Assembly: GCF_000377785.1 (NCBI RefSeq)
Contig: NZ_KB898729.1
Coordinates: forward strand, 183,486-247,485
DNA length: 64,000 nt
DNA from: Thioalkalivibrio sp. ALJ24
Lineage (GTDB): Bacteria; Pseudomonadota; Gammaproteobacteria; Ectothiorhodospirales; Ectothiorhodospiraceae
Direction: 5' to 3'
Shown: piece by piece, positions 1-11,475 of the stretch
Layout of the letters: the number at the start of each line of letters is the position of its first letter
How positions within the stretch are numbered: position 1 is the first letter of the stretch
The notes under the pieces: model-generated
Told to the model about the DNA's origin: nothing
What the model saw: the letters and a program-made list of their open reading frames with translations, nothing else
The model's database searches: none
Made by a program: the position numbers and the translations under genes

Positions 1-45
1 CGGCCGCTCCCGTCGCGCTCGCGCGACTGACGGTTATTGTGACCA

Positions 46-1302
46 TCAGCCGAGCAGGCCGCGCAGTACGAAGAAGAACAGGATCGCCAGGATTGCCCCG
101 GCCGGCAGGGTCACGATCCACGACATGAAGATCATGCGCACCAGCCGCAGGTCGATGGCCGCGATCCCGCGGGCCAGCCCCACCCCGAGGATCGCGCCTA
201 CCAGGGTGTGAGTGGTGGAGATCGGCAGGCCGGTCCCCGAGGCCAGCACCACGGTGGCGGCCGCGGCCGCAGTGGCGGCATAGCCGCGGCTCGGGGTCAG
301 CTGGGTGATGCCGCTGCCGACCGTGGCGATCACCTTGTGGCCGTAGGTGAACAGGCCGAACACGATCCCGAAGCCGCCCAGCAGCAGCACCCACATCGGC
401 ACCAGCGTCTCCGGATCCACCTCGCCGGTCTGGATCACGTCCACCACCGCAGCCAGCGGGCCCACTGCGTTGGCCACGTCGTTGGAGCCCAGGGCAAACG
501 CCATCGCACTGCCAGTGATGATCATCAGTACGCCGAAGACCTTCTCCACGTTGCCGAAGTGCGAGGTCTGTTCGTCGTATTCGCTGCCGTTGAACTGCAG
601 ACGGTGGACCGCCAGCGTGCCCGCGACGGTAATCCCGAGGCTGACCACCAGGGCGAGGGAATAGCTCTGGAAGGCGGTCAGTTCGAGGCCGACATGCCGC
701 AGGCCGCGCAGAATGGTCACCAGACTGGTTACCATCGCGGTCAGAAAGATATACAGCGGGGCCCAGCGCTTCGCGTTCTTCAGCGGGTCGACGGTGTCCA
801 GGATCAGGATCTGCACGCTGCGGAACAGCGCGAAGGCGATCATGCCGCCGATCATCGGCGAGAGCACCCAGGAGATGGCAATGGTGCCGACGCGTTCCCA
901 GCGCACCACTTCGAAGCCCAGCCCGACCACCGCAAAGCCGATGATCGCACCGATGATGGAATGCGTGGTCGACACCGGCCAGCCGAAGTGCGAGGCCACC
1001 ATCAGCCAGGTCCCGGCCGCCGCCAGTGCCGCCAGCATCCCGAAGACCAGCAGGTCCGGACTGTCCGCCAGCAGATCGGAGTCGACCATGCCGCTGCGGA
1101 TGGTCTGGGTGACCTCGCCCCCGGCCAGCCAGGCACCGGCGAAGACGAAGATCCCGGCCACCACCACCGCCTGGCGGATGGTCAGGGCGCGCGAGCCAAC
1201 CGAGGTGCCCATGGCATTGGCCACGTCGTTGGCGCCGATGCCCCAGGCCATGAACAGACCGAAGATGACCGCGAGGGCGAGCAGCACAATGCCGTATTCC
1301 AT
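46..1302 (-). CDS. pit: PiT-family inorganic phosphate transporter
   Basis: A 418-residue inner-membrane protein of the PiT (PF01384) family, which imports phosphate, usually as a metal-phosphate, using a cation gradient. Both family signature repeats are present: GANDVANAMGTS at residues 23-34 and GSNDVANAVGPL at 272-283, each in a half with several hydrophobic helices. The length matches bacterial Pit proteins. It lies 33 nt downstream of a DUF47 gene on the same strand, the usual pairing for this subfamily, so the two probably form one operon. In an alkaliphile the coupling ion might be sodium, but the sequence alone does not show it. Confidence 0.93.
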   Translation of the reverse strand: MEYGIVLLALAVIFGLFMAWGIGANDVANAMGTSVGSRALTIRQAVVVAGIFVFAGAWLAGGEVTQTIRSGMVDSDLLADSPDLLVFGMLAALAAAGTWLMVASHFGWPVSTTHSIIGAIIGFAVVGLGFEVVRWERVGTIAISWVLSPMIGGMIAFALFRSVQILILDTVDPLKNAKRWAPLYIFLTAMVTSLVTILRGLRHVGLELTAFQSYSLALVVSLGITVAGTLAVHRLQFNGSEYDEQTSHFGNVEKVFGVLMIITGSAMAFALGSNDVANAVGPLAAVVDVIQTGEVDPETLVPMWVLLLGGFGIVFGLFTYGHKVIATVGSGITQLTPSRGYAATAAAAATVVLASGTGLPISTTHTLVGAILGVGLARGIAAIDLRLVRMIFMSWIVTLPAGAILAILFFFVLRGLLG

Positions 1303-1335
1303 GCCGTCTCCCGAGCCTCTCGTTGTGTCGGGTGG

Positions 1336-2016
1336 TTACTTCGCCAGCATCAGCTGCAGGCGGCTGCCCACGCGCTGTGCCAGGTCGGCGAGATCGCCAA
1401 TGGAGTCGATCACGCGATACATGAACATCACGCTCACCGGCGGCAGTTCCGTCTCCCGGGCGAACAGCATCTCGCGGACCTCGCGCTGGGCGTCGTCGGC
1501 CTCGTGTTCGAGGCTGTCGAGTTTCTGCAGGATGCGATTGACGACCTCGACCTCGTGGCCGCGGAAGCCCGCTTCCACCAGTTCGTCCAGTTCGTTGACC
1601 GCGCGACCGGCCTGATCGACGGTGTCCACGCTGCGCTGCAGGAAACGCTGTACCGGTTCCTGCATGTCGTCGGGGAAGCGCATCTGCCGGCCCAGCATCA
1701 GGCCGGCGATGTCCTTGGCCTTGTTGGCGATCTGGTCCTGGATGAGGAGGGTGTCGAGGACGTCGCGGCGCGACATGGCGAGCATCAGCCCCTTGGGCAG
1801 GTGCAGACGCAGATCCTTCTTCAGGCGGTCGGCGTCGTGTTCGAGCTCGACGATGCGTTCCTGATGGGTACGGGCCGTATCCCAGTCTTCTCGATCCACC
1901 GCCTGGATGAAGCGCGGCAGCTCGGCAATGCAGGAGCGGACCTTGTCCATGTGCGCCTGCAGGGGACGCACCGGGGACCGGCCGAACAGCTCGAAGACGA
2001 AGTTCTTGGGGCTCAT
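1336..2016 (-). CDS. DUF47 / PhoU-like Pit accessory protein
   Basis: A 226-residue, helix-rich soluble protein of the DUF47 (TIGR00153) family, distantly related to PhoU. The start MSPKNFVFELFGRSP matches the family N-terminus, so I chose the ATG at 2016 over upstream in-frame codons that read into non-coding sequence. The E/D-rich helical repeats (for example VELEHDADRLKKDL and LDSLEHEADDAQREV) are the metal-binding PhoU-like pattern. It is the first gene of the pair with pit. Family members are thought to modulate the adjacent transporter; that role is inferred here. Confidence 0.9.
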   Translation of the reverse strand: MSPKNFVFELFGRSPVRPLQAHMDKVRSCIAELPRFIQAVDREDWDTARTHQERIVELEHDADRLKKDLRLHLPKGLMLAMSRRDVLDTLLIQDQIANKAKDIAGLMLGRQMRFPDDMQEPVQRFLQRSVDTVDQAGRAVNELDELVEAGFRGHEVEVVNRILQKLDSLEHEADDAQREVREMLFARETELPPVSVMFMYRVIDSIGDLADLAQRVGSRLQLMLAK

Positions 2017-2104
2017 GGCGGCGCGAAGAGTGTCACAGACCTTTAATCTAGCGCAAACCGGCCCGCCGTGCGCGCCGCGCAGTCCTGCGTTACACTGCCG
2101 AAAG

Positions 2105-4177
<2,073 letters not shown>

Positions 4178-4186
4178 GCCGCCGCG

Positions 4187-5284
4187 TTAGCGGACCTCGA
4201 TGCGGTTGCGGCCGTTCTTCTTGGCCGCGTACAGGGCCCGGTCGGCACGATCGAAGGTGTCGATCCGGTCCTCGCCGGGGCGGTATTCGGTCACCCCGAA
4301 GCTCGCGGTGCGCGGCCCCACGGTGTCGAAGTCGAAGGCATTGATGCGGGCCTGCAGGTCGCGGGCGGCGGCCACGGCCTCGTCGGCCCGGGTCTGCGGC
4401 AGCAGTACGAAGAACTCTTCGCCGCCGATCCGCCCCGCGGCGTCCGCCTTTCGCAGGTGGTGGCGCAGCAGGTTGGCGAACTGCTGCAGCACTGCGTCGC
4501 CGACGCTGTGGCCCCAGGTGTCGTTGACCGCCTTGAAGTGGTCGACGTCCATCAGGATCACCGAGAACGGCTGGCCGTAGCGCTCGGCGCGGGCGCGCTC
4601 CTCCTCGAACCGCTGTTCGATGTGCGCACGGTTCCACAGCGAGGTCAGCGAATCGATCTGCGCGGAATGCGCCAGCTCGCACTGCTGCAGGAACGTGGCC
4701 TTGAGCGCGCGTTCCAGGATGAAGGCCGCCAGCCCCCCGAACGAGAAGGCGGCGAGTACCCAGAGCAGATGCAGTTGCACCAGTCCGGTCGGCATCGGAA
4801 GCTGGATCGTCGCGGCAATCACCAGGGCGACGATCGCTCCGGCCGAAATCGAGGCCTGGCGCAGGGTCAGTCCCGATATCGCGAAGGTCCATATGATGCT
4901 CAGGTAGATCTCGGGGGCGAACACCTGGAACTGCGGCGAGCCGGCATTCAGGTGGAGATTGGCGCCGTTCGCGACCACCGGCGCCAGCATCAGCAGCGCC
5001 CACATCCAGCGCTGCATGGAGGCCCGCAGGCTCATCGCCGCCACCACCAGCAGCATGCCCGGGACCAGCAGGGCATGGGCGAACATGCGCAGGCCGGGCG
5101 CATCGGCGTCCACCGTCTGTTCGATGACGGCGTACAGCAGATACATCGCGGCGGTCAGAAGCGCGATGTAGCGAACCTGCAGGATGCGAGACGCCCGCAG
5201 CCAGGCCGAGAACGCGTGGCGGGTCGCCTCGTCTTCGCCGTAAAGCGGATCCAGTCGGACCCGCAATGGTTGTTCCGTATCCAA
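4187..5284 (-). CDS. Membrane-bound diguanylate cyclase (GGDEF)
   Basis: About 365 residues: an N-terminal membrane region with roughly six hydrophobic helices (about residues 35-200), then a GGDEF domain. The active site reads RIGGEEF, an allowed GGEEF form, with DVDHFKAVND and SLWNRAH as the other cyclase motifs, so c-di-GMP synthesis is likely. No RxxD inhibitory site precedes GGEEF. The start is uncertain. A TTG at 5284 sits 5 nt after GGGGAG, whereas the first in-frame ATG, at 5356, has no ribosome site and adds a segment that looks non-coding. The gene converges on thiC with 9 nt between stops. Confidence 0.85.
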   Translation of the reverse strand: MDTEQPLRVRLDPLYGEDEATRHAFSAWLRASRILQVRYIALLTAAMYLLYAVIEQTVDADAPGLRMFAHALLVPGMLLVVAAMSLRASMQRWMWALLMLAPVVANGANLHLNAGSPQFQVFAPEIYLSIIWTFAISGLTLRQASISAGAIVALVIAATIQLPMPTGLVQLHLLWVLAAFSFGGLAAFILERALKATFLQQCELAHSAQIDSLTSLWNRAHIEQRFEEERARAERYGQPFSVILMDVDHFKAVNDTWGHSVGDAVLQQFANLLRHHLRKADAAGRIGGEEFFVLLPQTRADEAVAAARDLQARINAFDFDTVGPRTASFGVTEYRPGEDRIDTFDRADRALYAAKKNGRNRIEVR

Positions 5285-5562
5285 TGCCACTCCCCGTCGC
5301 CTGTCCGGCCTCCGCCACCGGAGTGCCGTTGGGGCGCATGGGCCCACTGCCGGCATGATGCTGATGTTTGCCGACCAGTGTCAGCCCTGCGCGTATTCCT
5401 GGCGCCCCAATGACCGCCGGGGGCCAGCGGCGGCGCTCTCGTTCAACGTTTCGACCCCTGCATTCATGCGGGGGAGCGCCGATTCTTTCCTTGCTAGACT
5501 CAAGGCCGGCGTCGGTGTTCTGCCGGTGTCCGAACCATGCAAGGGAGACAGAAAGGGGACCC

Positions 5563-5934
5563 ATGAACGAAACCAACAATACGCCCGCGGTGCGGGAGCT
5601 GATCGAGCCGCTCTACCGCGGCAAATTCTGGATGCAGCTGATCGGCGTGATGCTGATCCTGTCCGGGGTCGTCACGGCCCTTTCCATCGTCGGGATCATT
5701 GTCGCCTGGATCCCGATCTGGGCCGGGGTCGTGCTGATGCAGGCGGCCGGAGGGGTTGGCCGGGCCTACGAGCGGGACGATGTCCTGGAGCTGAAGCACG
5801 CGATGGGGCGCCTGCGCACCCACTTCACCATCATGGGTGTACTGCTGCTGATCTACATCCTGCTGATGGTGCTGGGCCTGCTGTTCGGCATTGGAGCGGG
5901 GATGATGGGCATGAGCGAGCTGCAGTCGATGTAA
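5563..5934 (+). CDS. Small DUF5362-like membrane protein
   Basis: A 123-residue protein with two clear hydrophobic hairpins, about residues 24-60 and 90-115, and short polar ends. The arrangement resembles DUF5362-type proteins of unknown function. The ATG at 5563 follows a GGGGAC-type ribosome site. It is a monocistronic unit: a strong intrinsic terminator follows directly. No function can be assigned. Confidence 0.75.
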   Translation: MNETNNTPAVRELIEPLYRGKFWMQLIGVMLILSGVVTALSIVGIIVAWIPIWAGVVLMQAAGGVGRAYERDDVLELKHAMGRLRTHFTIMGVLLLIYILLMVLGLLFGIGAGMMGMSELQSM

Positions 5935-5943
5935 CCGCCCGGG

Positions 5944-5976
5944 CCGGGGCCGGCATCGCGCTCCGGCCCCGGTTTT
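5944..5976 (+). terminator. Intrinsic terminator
   Basis: A perfect 10-bp stem CCGGGGCCGG / CCGGCCCCGG with a 9-nt loop is followed by TTTT. It begins 9 nt after the stop of the small membrane protein. Confidence 0.85.
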
Positions 5977-6065
5977 CCCGCGACCAATCTGGGGCGGGGT
6001 TTGCCTTTTATGCCTCGCGGGCATAGTTTCTCCGGAGAGTTTCACCGACCAATCCGGAGGTACCG

Positions 6066-6635
6066 ATGACTCGCCCGGCTGTCCTGTTTTTCCTCTGCTC
6101 GTTCGTGGCCCCCGCGACCGTCCTGGCCGACTCCGGGACCGACCGTGGCGAGGCCGAGGCCGATGCCTTTACCCGGGCGTACGCGGATGCCTGCGTGGCT
6201 CACGCAACGGACCTCCAGGGGCTGCGGGCTGACCACGACGGCGACGAGGCGCTGCGACCGGAGCTTGCGGCTGCGTTCCTTGGTGATCGCGAAGGTGACG
6301 CCTGGAGCCTGGACTCCGATGCCGGCCAGCTGGTCCTCGTTCTGCCCGAGGGCGACACCTTCTGTGCGGTCCATGTCCGCGAGGCCGATATCGAACACGC
6401 CCGTCAGGCCTTTGTTGATCTGGTGTCCGAGGCCCCGGATCCGATCGAGGCCCGTGAACGGGAGGAGATGGCCGATGCCCTGGCCGGAGACGGGGACACG
6501 CGTGTCGTGGTCTGGGAATGGGAGGTGCCGGATGCGCCCCTCAAACAGCGCTACACCCTGAACATGGGCCCCCCGGCAGCGGATGGTCGGGGCCAGATGA
6601 TGGGCACGTCGGCCCTGCTGCCGGTCGACGACTGA
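6066..6635 (+). CDS. Exported hypothetical protein
   Basis: A 189-residue protein of unknown function. Residues 1-21 form a Sec signal peptide ending VLA-DS. The mature part is acidic and rich in Asp/Glu, as expected for a salt-adapted periplasmic protein, with two cysteines (ADACVAH and DTFCAVHV) that could form a disulfide. The start at 6066 is well supported by a GGAGG site 7 nt upstream. The next gene, also of the cell envelope, follows on the same strand. Confidence 0.7.
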   Translation: MTRPAVLFFLCSFVAPATVLADSGTDRGEAEADAFTRAYADACVAHATDLQGLRADHDGDEALRPELAAAFLGDREGDAWSLDSDAGQLVLVLPEGDTFCAVHVREADIEHARQAFVDLVSEAPDPIEAREREEMADALAGDGDTRVVVWEWEVPDAPLKQRYTLNMGPPAADGRGQMMGTSALLPVDD

Positions 6636-6712
6636 TCGTCGCCCCGCTCGCCGGCCACTCGCGCTGGCGGCGGTAATGGATGCGAAAGACAACAACACGG
6701 AAGGAAACAGAC

Positions 6713-8149
6713 ATGGCAAGTGGACTGGCGAAGGCCGGCGTGGGGGTCGGTGTCGTGGTGCTGGCGGGCGCCGCCTGGGCCGGCGGCGACCGGCTGGTAC
6801 AGGCACAGGCGCAGGACAGCCTGCAGGAGGCCCTGGAGCGTTTCGAGGCGGATGCGGACGCGGTGGATGAACTCGACATCATCCGGCTCGATTATGATCG
6901 CGACACCGGCACCGTCGACTACCGGTTCCGCTATCGACCGGCGCCGGACAGCCCTCTGCACGAGCCGCTCGCCGAGCTGCAGGCCACGCCACAGCCATCG
7001 CTGAGCGCCAGCGGCCGGATGGAGGTCGAACGCTACGGGCTGGGGGACTGGGTCACCGGGCGACCGTTCCGTGCCGTAGGCACGCTCCCGTGGGCGAGAG
7101 ATGTCGCCGATGACCTCCCGGACCTGCGGGAAGACCACTGGGCGACCTTCGAGATCGCCCACCGTCCCGGTGGTGACACCCGCATGCAGTTGCAGGGCAC
7201 CGGTTATGACGGCGACCTGCTGATGGCTGGCCAGCATCGTATCGGCGAGATCTCCTGGGCGGACTGGGAGGCCTCCGCGCGGTTGGCCGGCGAGGACGGT
7301 CTTCAGGCCCTTCATGCGGACTTTCCGCACGCCTGGATCGGCGTGCCCGGCGAGGTGGATCTGCGCATCGACGGCCTGCGCATGCGCGGCGACGATCTGG
7401 TGATCGTGGACTCGTTGATGGTCGGGGGAGACACCGAATTTGCACTCGAGCGACTCGAGGGCCAGTTCGACGATGCCGCCTTCCGGATGCACGACCTGGT
7501 CCTCGCCGGGATGACCGAGGAGCGTGATGGCCGCTCCCTCAGCGACCTGTCTCTGGCACTGGGCGAGACCCGAATGGAAGGCCTGACCGGTCTGCAGGAA
7601 TTTCGCGCCGAGCTGCATGTGGATCTTGATGCCGACTCGGTGCGCGCGGCCGGCCGCATCGGTCGCGAGGTCGAGGCGGGCGAGTACGCCCTGGAGGAGA
7701 TCGACGCGCTTTATCACCAGTGGCTGATGGATACCGCGTCGCACGGCGCCGCTCTGGAGCTGCGGGAGCTGCAGCTGGTCGACGGGGCGGGTGATGCCAT
7801 GGACGGCCAGCTGAGTCTGCGGGCTGGCGAAATCCCGGAGGCGGCCTGGCAAGGTCCTCAGCTGCTGGAGTATCTCTCCGGCTCGCTGCACGCCGGCGTG
7901 GACCGCGGACTGATCCGCACCTCGGTACGCGAGGAGATGGCCGTGCGCAATCCGCACACCGCCGATGGCGAACTTGATCGCGAGGCCGACGAGCTGGTGG
8001 CCGCGATCATGCAGGGGGCGCGGGAGTTTCCGCTGTTCACCGTGGAGGATGAACGGGTCCGCCTCGATCTCGAGGTCGAGGAGGGCATGATCGTGGTGGA
8101 TGGCGAGCCGATGATGGCGATGACAGACCTGATGATGCTGCTGCAGTGA
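6713..8149 (+). CDS. YdgA-like DUF945 protein
   Basis: A 478-residue protein resembling the DUF945/YdgA family of Gram-negative bacteria, whose role is unsettled. An N-terminal hydrophobic anchor (KAGVGVGVVVLAGAAWAGG) is followed by a long, acidic, beta-rich region. I chose the ATG at 6713 because AAGGA lies 7 nt upstream. An in-frame ATG at 6680 lacks a ribosome site and would put charged residues before the anchor. It follows another exported protein and converges on a sigma-54 regulator. Confidence 0.7.
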   Translation: MASGLAKAGVGVGVVVLAGAAWAGGDRLVQAQAQDSLQEALERFEADADAVDELDIIRLDYDRDTGTVDYRFRYRPAPDSPLHEPLAELQATPQPSLSASGRMEVERYGLGDWVTGRPFRAVGTLPWARDVADDLPDLREDHWATFEIAHRPGGDTRMQLQGTGYDGDLLMAGQHRIGEISWADWEASARLAGEDGLQALHADFPHAWIGVPGEVDLRIDGLRMRGDDLVIVDSLMVGGDTEFALERLEGQFDDAAFRMHDLVLAGMTEERDGRSLSDLSLALGETRMEGLTGLQEFRAELHVDLDADSVRAAGRIGREVEAGEYALEEIDALYHQWLMDTASHGAALELRELQLVDGAGDAMDGQLSLRAGEIPEAAWQGPQLLEYLSGSLHAGVDRGLIRTSVREEMAVRNPHTADGELDREADELVAAIMQGAREFPLFTVEDERVRLDLEVEEGMIVVDGEPMMAMTDLMMLLQ

Positions 8150-8168
8150 CTCGGGTCGGCGCCGCTCG

Positions 8169-8192
8169 GGGAAACACCGATCGGCGTTTCCC
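8169..8192. repeat. Intergenic palindrome between convergent genes
   Basis: GGGAAAC and GTTTCCC arms flank a self-complementary CCGATCGG core, interrupted only by one A/C pair. It ends exactly at the stop of the minus-strand regulator. There is no T-run on either strand, so if it terminates transcription it is not a standard intrinsic terminator. Confidence 0.5.
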
Positions 8193-9191
8193 TCAGGCGA
8201 TCGCGTATTTCTTCATGCGGTAGAGCAGGGTGTCGCGCGTCAGCCCCAGCAGGCGGGCGGCCCGCGACCGGTTGCCTGCGGTCTGCTCCAGGGCCTGGCG
8301 GATCAGGTCCATCTCCAGGCGCTCCAGGCTGAGCCCTCCCGGCGGGATCACGAACGGCCCGCCGGCCTGGTCCTGCGGGGTCTGCAGCCAGGAATCGGGC
8401 AGATCGCCCGGGTTGACCTCGGTACCGCTCATGAAGATCACGCAGCGCTCGACCAGGTTCTTCAGCTCGCGCACGTTGCCGGGCCAGGGCCACTGGCCGA
8501 GCCAGCGCAGCAGTGCCGGCGTGAATCGCGGTGGTTCCACGCCGTGGTGTTCCGCCAGAGCGACGCGGAAGTGTTCCGCGAGGCGGCGCACGTCGCCCTG
8601 GCGGCTGCGCAGCGGCGGCATCTCCAGTGGCACCACCTGCAGGCGATAGTACAGGTCGGCGCGGAAACGCCCGTCGGCCACGCGCTGCTGCAGGTCCTGG
8701 TGGGTCGCGGCGATCACGCGCACGTCGACGTGCTCCGCCTCGGCCGCGCCCAGCGGCTGGCACTCCCCGTTTTCCAGAAAGCGCAGCAGCTTGGCCTGGG
8801 CCCCGGCCGGGAGTTCGGCGATCTCGTCGAGCAGCAGCGTGCCGCCATGTGCCTGGCGCACCAGCCCGGGTTGATGGTCGTTCGCGCCGGTGAAGGCCCC
8901 GCGGCGGTGGCCGAACAGCTCGGACTCGACCAGCTCTTCGGGCAGGGCGGCGCAGTTGACCGTGATCAGCGGTCCGTCCGGGCGCCGGCTGCGGGCATGG
9001 ATGTGACGCGCCAGATGTTCCTTGCCGGTCCCGCTCTCGCCCAGCACCAGCACCGTGGCATCGGTGGCCGCCACCATGCTGGCCTGACGCAGCACGGCCT
9101 GCAGCTCGGGCGAGCTGCCCACGAAATGCTCGGCGGTATTTTCGGCTGATCCGACCAACATCTCCTCCCGGCTGTCAGACGTTTGCGGCAT
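8193..9191 (-). CDS. Sigma-54 enhancer-binding activator without receiver domain
   Basis: 332 residues: a short N-terminus of about 20 residues, an AAA+ domain with Walker A GESGTGKE (51-58), the sigma-54 contact loop GAFTGA (98-103) and Walker B LLLDE (about 120-124), then a Fis-type helix-turn-helix (about 301-330). GAFTGA shows it should act with sigma-54. There is no receiver, PAS or GAF domain, as in PspF, so its activity must be set by a partner or by its own level. It diverges from a copper-type TonB receptor that has a -24/-12 promoter; that receptor is the obvious target (inference). Confidence 0.92.
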   Translation of the reverse strand: MPQTSDSREEMLVGSAENTAEHFVGSSPELQAVLRQASMVAATDATVLVLGESGTGKEHLARHIHARSRRPDGPLITVNCAALPEELVESELFGHRRGAFTGANDHQPGLVRQAHGGTLLLDEIAELPAGAQAKLLRFLENGECQPLGAAEAEHVDVRVIAATHQDLQQRVADGRFRADLYYRLQVVPLEMPPLRSRQGDVRRLAEHFRVALAEHHGVEPPRFTPALLRWLGQWPWPGNVRELKNLVERCVIFMSGTEVNPGDLPDSWLQTPQDQAGGPFVIPPGGLSLERLEMDLIRQALEQTAGNRSRAARLLGLTRDTLLYRMKKYAIA

Positions 9192-9322
9192 GACTGCATA
9201 GCCTGCCCCAGAGTCCGTGCCCGGGCAAGGGAATCGGGTTCGCAGCTGCGGCGTTTAACCCATCCGTGGCGGCAAATCCCGCATCCATCCCGAGGGATGC
9301 CGCGTGTCCGTGCCGGTTCCGG

Positions 9323-9360
9323 CCACCTCCGGTGGTGTTTCCAATGGCGCTTCGAGCGCC
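9323..9360. promoter_or_regulatory. Two inverted repeats, candidate activator sites
   Basis: CCACC-TCC-GGTGG (9323-9335) and GGCGCT-TCG-AGCGCC (9346-9360) lie 24 bp apart centre to centre and about 55-80 bp upstream of the -24 element of the TonB receptor promoter. This is a plausible place for enhancer sites of the divergent sigma-54 activator. Sequence alone cannot prove binding. Confidence 0.4.
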
Positions 9361-9405
9361 GCAGTCCGCCATTCCGGTCTCCCGTTCCTTGTTTGTGCCC
9401 GTACC

Positions 9406-9421
9406 TGGCCCGGTGCTTGCT
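9406..9421 (+). promoter_or_regulatory. Sigma-54 (-24/-12) promoter of the TonB receptor gene
   Basis: The sequence TGGCCCGGTGCTTGCT matches the sigma-54 consensus TGGCACGNNNNTTGCW at every fixed base except one (A to C). The invariant GG and GC have the correct spacing. The predicted start of transcription is about 9432, giving a leader of about 40 nt. Confidence 0.8.
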
Positions 9422-9472
9422 GACGAGTCGCTCGCACGACGCCAATGACAAGAACAAGGACGGAGAGAAATC

Positions 9473-11458
9473 ATGAAGCATTCGCACAGATTCCGGTGCC
9501 GCTGGGTTCCCCTGGTGATCGCCGGTGTCGCGGCCGCGCCCGTGGCGGCCGAAGGGCCTTCTGCGCCGCAGGCCGGGGATCCGGCGCGGCTGGCCCCGGT
9601 GGTGGTAACGGTTCCCGCCATGGAGGGGCCCGGGCGGGTCAGTACCGATCCGCGCCAGCCCCGGCTTCCGTTGCCGGCGCATGATGGCGGGGCGTATCTG
9701 GCCTCCATCCCCGGATTCGTGACCAGCCGCAAGGGCGGTACCAGTGGCGATCCGGCCCTGCGAGGCCTGGGGGGCTCGCGACTGTCGCTGCTGCTGGACG
9801 ACGATCCGGTGCTGGGCGGCTGCGGCGGGCGCATGGACCCGCCCACCGCGTATGCCTATCCGCAGGCCTTTGACCGCATCGAGGTGAGCAAGGGTCCGCA
9901 GAGCGTGCGCCATGGTGCCGTGTCGGGCGGTACGGTGCGTTTCGAGCGGGACGCCCCGGTGTTCACGGAGGCCGGGGAGGTGATCGGATTTGCGGGCCTG
10001 ACCGTCGGGCGTTTCGATCGCACCGACCTGGTCGCGGATGTGGCGACCGGGTCCTCCGCAGGCTATCTGCGTGCCATCGGCACCTTCTCGGATCAGGACG
10101 ATTACCGCGACGGCGATGGCAACGAGGTCCACTCTCGGTATTCCCGCTGGAGTGGCACCGGGATCGCCGGCTGGCGCCCCGACGAGCAGACCCTCATTGA
10201 GTTCACGTATGACCGTTCCGACGCGGAGGCCGCCTACGACGACCGTGGCATGGACGGCGTGCGCTTCGACCGCACCGGCTACAGCCTTGCGCTGACCCGC
10301 GACGACCTCGCGCCCTGGTTCGAGACCCTGGAGGCGCGGGTGTTCCGCAACGAGATCGACCATGTCATGGACAACTACACCCTGCGGGAGCCGCCGGACA
10401 TGGCCATGGTCAGCTACCCCGAACGCATCACCGAAGGGGCGCGGGTGGCCGGGGATTTCCTTTTGCCGCAGGACATGGCCCTGCATGCCGGGTTCGATTA
10501 CAGCCGTAACCGCCACAGCGGCAACCGCCTGATGGGGTCGGACGCCTTCGGGTGGCGTGATGTCGCCCGCGAGGATACCGCGCAATTCCGCGATGCGGGG
10601 GTGTTCGGCGAGCTCGAGATCCCGTTGGATGCGCGGCGCCGCGTGGTGAGCGGCCTGCGGGTTGACCGGACCCGGGCCGAGGCGCAGCGGGACGGTTTTG
10701 GTGGCGCCAGCGACGGCGACCGCGAGCGTGCGACCGCCACCAGCGGTTTCCTGCGCTACGAACAGGAGCAGGCGCAGCGGCCGCTGGCCTGGCACGTCGG
10801 TGTCGGGCGTTCGGAGCGTGCGGCGGATTTCTGGGAGCGCCGACGGGTGTTCGATCTGGATACCGAGGTCCTGACCCAGCTGGATGCGGGCATTGCCTGG
10901 AGCGGGCCGCGTGTGCGTGCCTCGCTGTCCGGCTTCTACGGCGAATTCGACGACTACATCCTGGTCGCGGACCCCGACGAGCGTACGCGCAACGTGGACG
11001 CCCGGACCTGGGGCTTTGAAGCGGACGCCGCCTGGGAGCTGACATCGGCGTGGACCGCGAACGCGAGTGCCGCCTGGGTGCGCTCGCAGAACACCACGGA
11101 CGACGTGCCCCTGGCGCAGACCCCGCCGGCGGAGGCGACGCTGGGTGCGGAGTATGCGTCGGGGATGCATTTCGGCGGGCTGCAGGTGCGCGGCGTGATG
11201 CGTCAGGACCGCATCCACGAGGATCACGGTACGATCTACAGCCTGGACACCGAAGAAACCCCGGGCTTTGCCACCGTCGCGCTGTACGGCGGCGTGGAGC
11301 TGTTCGGGAACTCGAAGCTGACCGTGGGCGTGGACAACCTGTTCGATCGCACCTACAGCGAGCACATCCAGCGCGGCAGTGCCGAACTGGGAGCGGCCAC
11401 CCGGCCGGTCAACGAACCCGGGCGCACCGTCTGGGCCCAGTGGAACGTGGAATTCTGA
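9473..11458 (+). CDS. oprC: TonB-dependent copper receptor, OprC/NosA type
   Basis: A 661-residue outer-membrane receptor: signal peptide (1-26), a plug domain with ALRGLGGSRLSLLLDD, and a beta-barrel ending in a C-terminal Phe (WNVEF). Two motifs identify the copper subfamily: CGGRM at 117-121 (CxxxM, followed by DPPTAY) and HVM at 297-299 (HxM). These are the copper-binding groups described for Pseudomonas OprC. It lies 17 nt before a PCu(A)C chaperone gene and behind a sigma-54 promoter facing a divergent activator. Copper import, possibly for copper enzymes such as nitrous oxide reductase or oxidases, is inferred; none is encoded in this window. Confidence 0.9.
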   Translation: MKHSHRFRCRWVPLVIAGVAAAPVAAEGPSAPQAGDPARLAPVVVTVPAMEGPGRVSTDPRQPRLPLPAHDGGAYLASIPGFVTSRKGGTSGDPALRGLGGSRLSLLLDDDPVLGGCGGRMDPPTAYAYPQAFDRIEVSKGPQSVRHGAVSGGTVRFERDAPVFTEAGEVIGFAGLTVGRFDRTDLVADVATGSSAGYLRAIGTFSDQDDYRDGDGNEVHSRYSRWSGTGIAGWRPDEQTLIEFTYDRSDAEAAYDDRGMDGVRFDRTGYSLALTRDDLAPWFETLEARVFRNEIDHVMDNYTLREPPDMAMVSYPERITEGARVAGDFLLPQDMALHAGFDYSRNRHSGNRLMGSDAFGWRDVAREDTAQFRDAGVFGELEIPLDARRRVVSGLRVDRTRAEAQRDGFGGASDGDRERATATSGFLRYEQEQAQRPLAWHVGVGRSERAADFWERRRVFDLDTEVLTQLDAGIAWSGPRVRASLSGFYGEFDDYILVADPDERTRNVDARTWGFEADAAWELTSAWTANASAAWVRSQNTTDDVPLAQTPPAEATLGAEYASGMHFGGLQVRGVMRQDRIHEDHGTIYSLDTEETPGFATVALYGGVELFGNSKLTVGVDNLFDRTYSEHIQRGSAELGAATRPVNEPGRTVWAQWNVEF

Positions 11459-11475
11459 GAAACGGAGACAAGTAC

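Noticed and set aside
208..2046. Long plus-strand open frame of 612 codons
   Set aside because: It runs antisense to pit and the DUF47 gene, has His/Gln/Asp-rich composition typical of the reverse complement of high-GC coding sequence, and lacks a ribosome site.
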